Below, piece after piece: positions 61,714 through 64,000 of a stretch of DNA of 64,000 bases; position 1 is the first letter of the stretch; each line of letters starts with the position of its first letter. This DNA comes from Cytophagaceae bacterium (GTDB lineage Bacteria; Bacteroidota; Bacteroidia; Cytophagales; JAIYAX01), in NCBI GenBank assembly GCA_027488815.1, contig JAIYAX010000023.1, forward strand, positions 1 to 64,000. Reading direction: 5' to 3'. Position numbers and translations under genes: made by a program. The notes below the pieces were generated by a model. It was not told the DNA's origin. It saw nothing but the letters and a program-made list of their open reading frames with translations, and did no database searches.

Positions 61714-62000
61714 AAAAAGCTATTGCTGTAATCTTCATTATCATAGTATCTGGTCTTCTCCAACCCACATACATGATGGCGCAGTGTGCTATGTGCAGAG
61801 CAAGTGTTGAAACTCATATCAGCACCGGTGAAGATCGAATAGGACTTGGGCTGAATACCGGGATTTTATACCTGATGGTTACCCCTTATTTGGTCTTGAC
61901 AGTTATTGGTTACCTTTGGTATAGGCAATCTAGAAAGGAATATGAGCAAAAACTCAGGGTTAAAAGCATTGTTGAATCAAAAGTGTCCCAGATGCCGTAA
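61710..62000 (+). CDS. Small membrane protein with a CAMC motif next to cytochrome oxidase genes
   Basis: 96 residues from ATG 61710. A signal peptide ending near 'TYMMAQ' is followed by CAMCRASVETHISTGEDR, then one membrane helix (about 54-76, LYLMVTPYLVLTVIGYLWY) and a basic tail. The 'QCAMCRA' motif directly after signal cleavage is typical of a short family found beside oxidase genes in Bacteroidota. The CxxC could bind a metal or be redox active; this is inference. It overlaps both neighbours. Confidence 0.82.
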   Translation: MKKAIAVIFIIIVSGLLQPTYMMAQCAMCRASVETHISTGEDRIGLGLNTGILYLMVTPYLVLTVIGYLWYRQSRKEYEQKLRVKSIVESKVSQMP

Positions 62001-62334
62001 GGGCGATATTTTCGAATTTCCTGTTTTTCATTACCTGAAGTTCATGCGAATGCACCCTACCTGCCCCTCTTGTGGGCTAAGGTATGAGGTAGAACCGGGG
62101 TTCTTTTTTCTGAGCATGTATGTAAGTTATGCAATTACGGTAGGTGTTTCCCTTTTCATTGGTGCTGTCTTGCTATTTGCAGTTGAAGATGCTTCACTAT
62201 GGTTGTATATCTTCATCCCACCTGCGGTTTTACTGATTTTACTTCCTTTTACTTTTCGTATTTCAAGGCTTTTGATGATCTATGTGTTTTCAGGATATAG
62301 ATTCGACCCTGAACAAAATCAAAACCCTACCTGA
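61942..62334 (+). CDS. DUF983 membrane protein
   Basis: 130 residues from ATG 61942, overlapping the previous gene by 59 bp in another frame. Two CxxC pairs form a zinc ribbon ('CPRCRKGDIF' and 'CPSCGLRY'), followed by two membrane helices (about 52-76 and 82-104). This is the common DUF983 family, which sits near oxidase genes in many Bacteroidota and Alphaproteobacteria; function unknown. It is the last gene of the respiratory operon. Confidence 0.9.
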   Translation: MSKNSGLKALLNQKCPRCRKGDIFEFPVFHYLKFMRMHPTCPSCGLRYEVEPGFFFLSMYVSYAITVGVSLFIGAVLLFAVEDASLWLYIFIPPAVLLILLPFTFRISRLLMIYVFSGYRFDPEQNQNPT

Positions 62335-62352
62335 GTTAGCCCTCTCAGGCCT

Positions 62353-64000
62353 ATGAAATCCAGCATTTATATAAGGATTGCCTTAGTATATCTGCTGGTA
62401 TACGCCTTCCTCTATTTTCTGCTGTCCAGCTTTTATGGGAGACAATCAACCAGTCAAGTGGCTGGCATGGTTCAAAAGAAAGTAAATGGACTCATTCAAA
62501 ATGCTTTTACAGGACAAGAGTCATTTCTTGAGCTGCTAAAAACCAGTACCTCCGGCATCGACTACAGCCAATTGCCAAAACAGGAGAATATTGAGCTCCT
62601 CATTTATCGAAACGGCACCCTTGTATTTTGGAATGGGAATAAGATAAGTCCTCCCGATGAACTCATGAGAGGAGGTGAGCCGGTAAGGGTGTATGAAGAG
62701 GGTGGGAATAAGTTTATTCTGATCTCTAAAGTTTATGTCACACCGTTTAATAGCTACAAAGTCGTACAGGCCATCCACTTGTACAGCCGGTTGCCAATCA
62801 GTAACAGGTATGTGAGAACCGGGCCAGATGAGGCTGTATTTGGGCCCCTTAAGTTTTACATCGGGTATTCTCAGGCAGAAGATTTCTATCCGGTGAAATA
62901 CAAGGATAAGGTCTTGTTTTATGTCTATTCCTTGAACTCCGGCACAGAAGTACTTAGCAATGAACAGCTTTTGTTACAGCTTTTGGTGTTTTGGTTGATT
63001 AGTTTCCTCTTCACAGCGGCCTTGTTTTTTGCTTTCAGAAAAGGGAACGATAAGCCTGTTGTGAAAGCATTGGTGCTTGTTCTTGTGCTTTTGTCCATCA
63101 GGATAGGAATGCTGGCCAATGGCTTCCCATCGGCATATGTGACGTGGCCTGCATTTGATTCAAGGTTTTTTGCCAGTTCATTCATCAATCCCACTTTTGG
63201 GGATCTCCTGATCAACTTGCTCATCGCTTTGATCCTGCTTCGCTTTTTATTTAACCGGTCAAAGCAGTTTTCTTCTCCCGGGTATTGGTTTGGTGGCTCA
63301 TTTTGGCCGAGCATAAGCCTTCAGGTGTTGGCAATGATGATACCTCTGGCTGGAGGTTGGCTGGGTTACGATATTCTCTACAGCATAGCTAAAAATTCAG
63401 CAGCAGTCAATGATGTAACCATGTCACTAACCATTACTCCTTTGAGGATAATGATGAAGTTGACCTTCCTGCCTGTAGCTTATTTGTTTTTTTTATGTCT
63501 GCAGATATCAGGGCATTTGCAAGATCGTATTAAGCCGATGGCAAGAAAACAATTCTTGTATGGAGCTCTGGTACTCATTATTTGCCTGGTTGGATTGCTT
63601 ACTCAGCGGATGGAATGGATCATTGTTTTAGTGGTCATCTCCGTGGTCATGTTCTTGAGTGCTAACTTCAAGATGCATAGAGAGACTTCAACCCTCAATT
63701 TCCGGTCCTATGTATATTATACCATGGTGGTGCTTTGCATATCTGCTTTTGGAGGTCTGGCTCATACATTGGCTACTCTTGAAAGGGAACGATTTGATAA
63801 AAAGAAATTTGGTGAAACACTGCTTTCGGAAAACGACATCATCACGGAGTTTTACCTCAACGATGCCCGAAATTCGATCAGAAAAGATGCCTACATCATC
63901 AATCGCTTTTTGTACCCATTGGTGCGTAAAGACCTGATAGAAGGGAAAATCAAAAGGGTGCATTTGCCTTCCTATTTCAGTAAGTATGATTTTCATTTAA
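62353..64000 (+). CDS. N-terminal half of a large membrane sensor protein, probably a histidine kinase, 3' partial
   Basis: An open frame from ATG 62353 to the window end (549 codons, no stop). An N-terminal helix ('IRIALVYLLVYAFLYFLLSS') is followed by an extracytoplasmic domain (about 30-190), then a block of about seven membrane helices (about 203-490). The frame ends in a segment 'LLSENDIITEFYLNDARNSI' and 'IEGKIKRVHLPSYFSKYDF', which I recognise as the region before the second sensor domain in large Bacteroidota sensor kinases. The kinase domain lies outside the window, so the call is an inference. It starts 18 bp after DUF983 and could be co-transcribed with it. Confidence 0.65.
   Translation, partial: MKSSIYIRIALVYLLVYAFLYFLLSSFYGRQSTSQVAGMVQKKVNGLIQNAFTGQESFLELLKTSTSGIDYSQLPKQENIELLIYRNGTLVFWNGNKISPPDELMRGGEPVRVYEEGGNKFILISKVYVTPFNSYKVVQAIHLYSRLPISNRYVRTGPDEAVFGPLKFYIGYSQAEDFYPVKYKDKVLFYVYSLNSGTEVLSNEQLLLQLLVFWLISFLFTAALFFAFRKGNDKPVVKALVLVLVLLSIRIGMLANGFPSAYVTWPAFDSRFFASSFINPTFGDLLINLLIALILLRFLFNRSKQFSSPGYWFGGSFWPSISLQVLAMMIPLAGGWLGYDILYSIAKNSAAVNDVTMSLTITPLRIMMKLTFLPVAYLFFLCLQISGHLQDRIKPMARKQFLYGALVLIICLVGLLTQRMEWIIVLVVISVVMFLSANFKMHRETSTLNFRSYVYYTMVVLCISAFGGLAHTLATLERERFDKKKFGETLLSENDIITEFYLNDARNSIRKDAYIINRFLYPLVRKDLIEGKIKRVHLPSYFSKYDFHL

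Overview
The window comes from a member of the Bacteroidota, most likely the order Cytophagales. Evidence: a gliding-motility/type IX secretion (T9SS) C-terminal domain at the left edge and another at the end of a PhoX-like protein; a complete alternative complex III operon; DUF1573, DUF2027-Smr and DUF5723 proteins; almost no Shine-Dalgarno sites; and many matches to the Bacteroidota promoter (TTTG, about 19-21 bp, TAnnTTTG). The core genes have moderate G+C. The stretch from about 19.6 to 26.8 kb is visibly richer in A+T. These placements come from reading alone; no search was run.

Layout. 0-14 kb: the end of a CHU_C protein, a heptamer-repeat tract, DUF1573-alanine dehydrogenase, a fused 2-oxoacid dehydrogenase E1, a lipoprotein divergent from a LuxE-like protein, a small protein with an RGRP tail, an NtrC-type regulator without a DNA-binding domain, a MORN-like protein next to a perfect 34-bp palindrome, an LRR protein and a large T9SS PhoX-like protein. 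14.2-19.6 kb: a potassium cluster with a KdpE-like regulator, a short KdpD-like kinase, Kup and an outer-membrane porin. 19.6-26.8 kb: an accessory island with a HigB/HigA-type module whose toxin is frameshifted, then five unrelated minus-strand genes. Each of the five has a structured intergenic repeat on its 3' side, although the 22119-22640 gene is separated from its copy by over 100 bp. They include an IS4-transposase/Abi-like chimera and an AIPR-family phage-defence candidate. The island ends at rnpB (RNase P RNA).

27-45.5 kb: CorA and Smr proteins, a three-gene envelope operon (lipoprotein, DUF5723, OmpA), photolyase and TamB, then tsaD, a hotdog thioesterase, smpB, an NlpC/P60 peptidase and an HNH nuclease, followed by rpsA and tRNA-Cys. 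45.6-62.3 kb: one long respiratory operon, actABCDEF (quinol oxidation), cytochrome aa3 oxidase subunits II, I, III, III and IV, heme A synthesis (ctaA, ctaB), a Sco-like protein that has lost its copper motif, DUF420, a small CAMC-motif protein and DUF983. A large sensor kinase runs off the right edge.

The most unusual region is the repeat-punctuated set of single genes at 20.4-26.7 kb. It resembles a cassette array but has no integrase in the window. The hairpins of the repeats are supported by a compensatory base change, and the two defence-related genes (AIPR and the Abi-like chimera) lie side by side.
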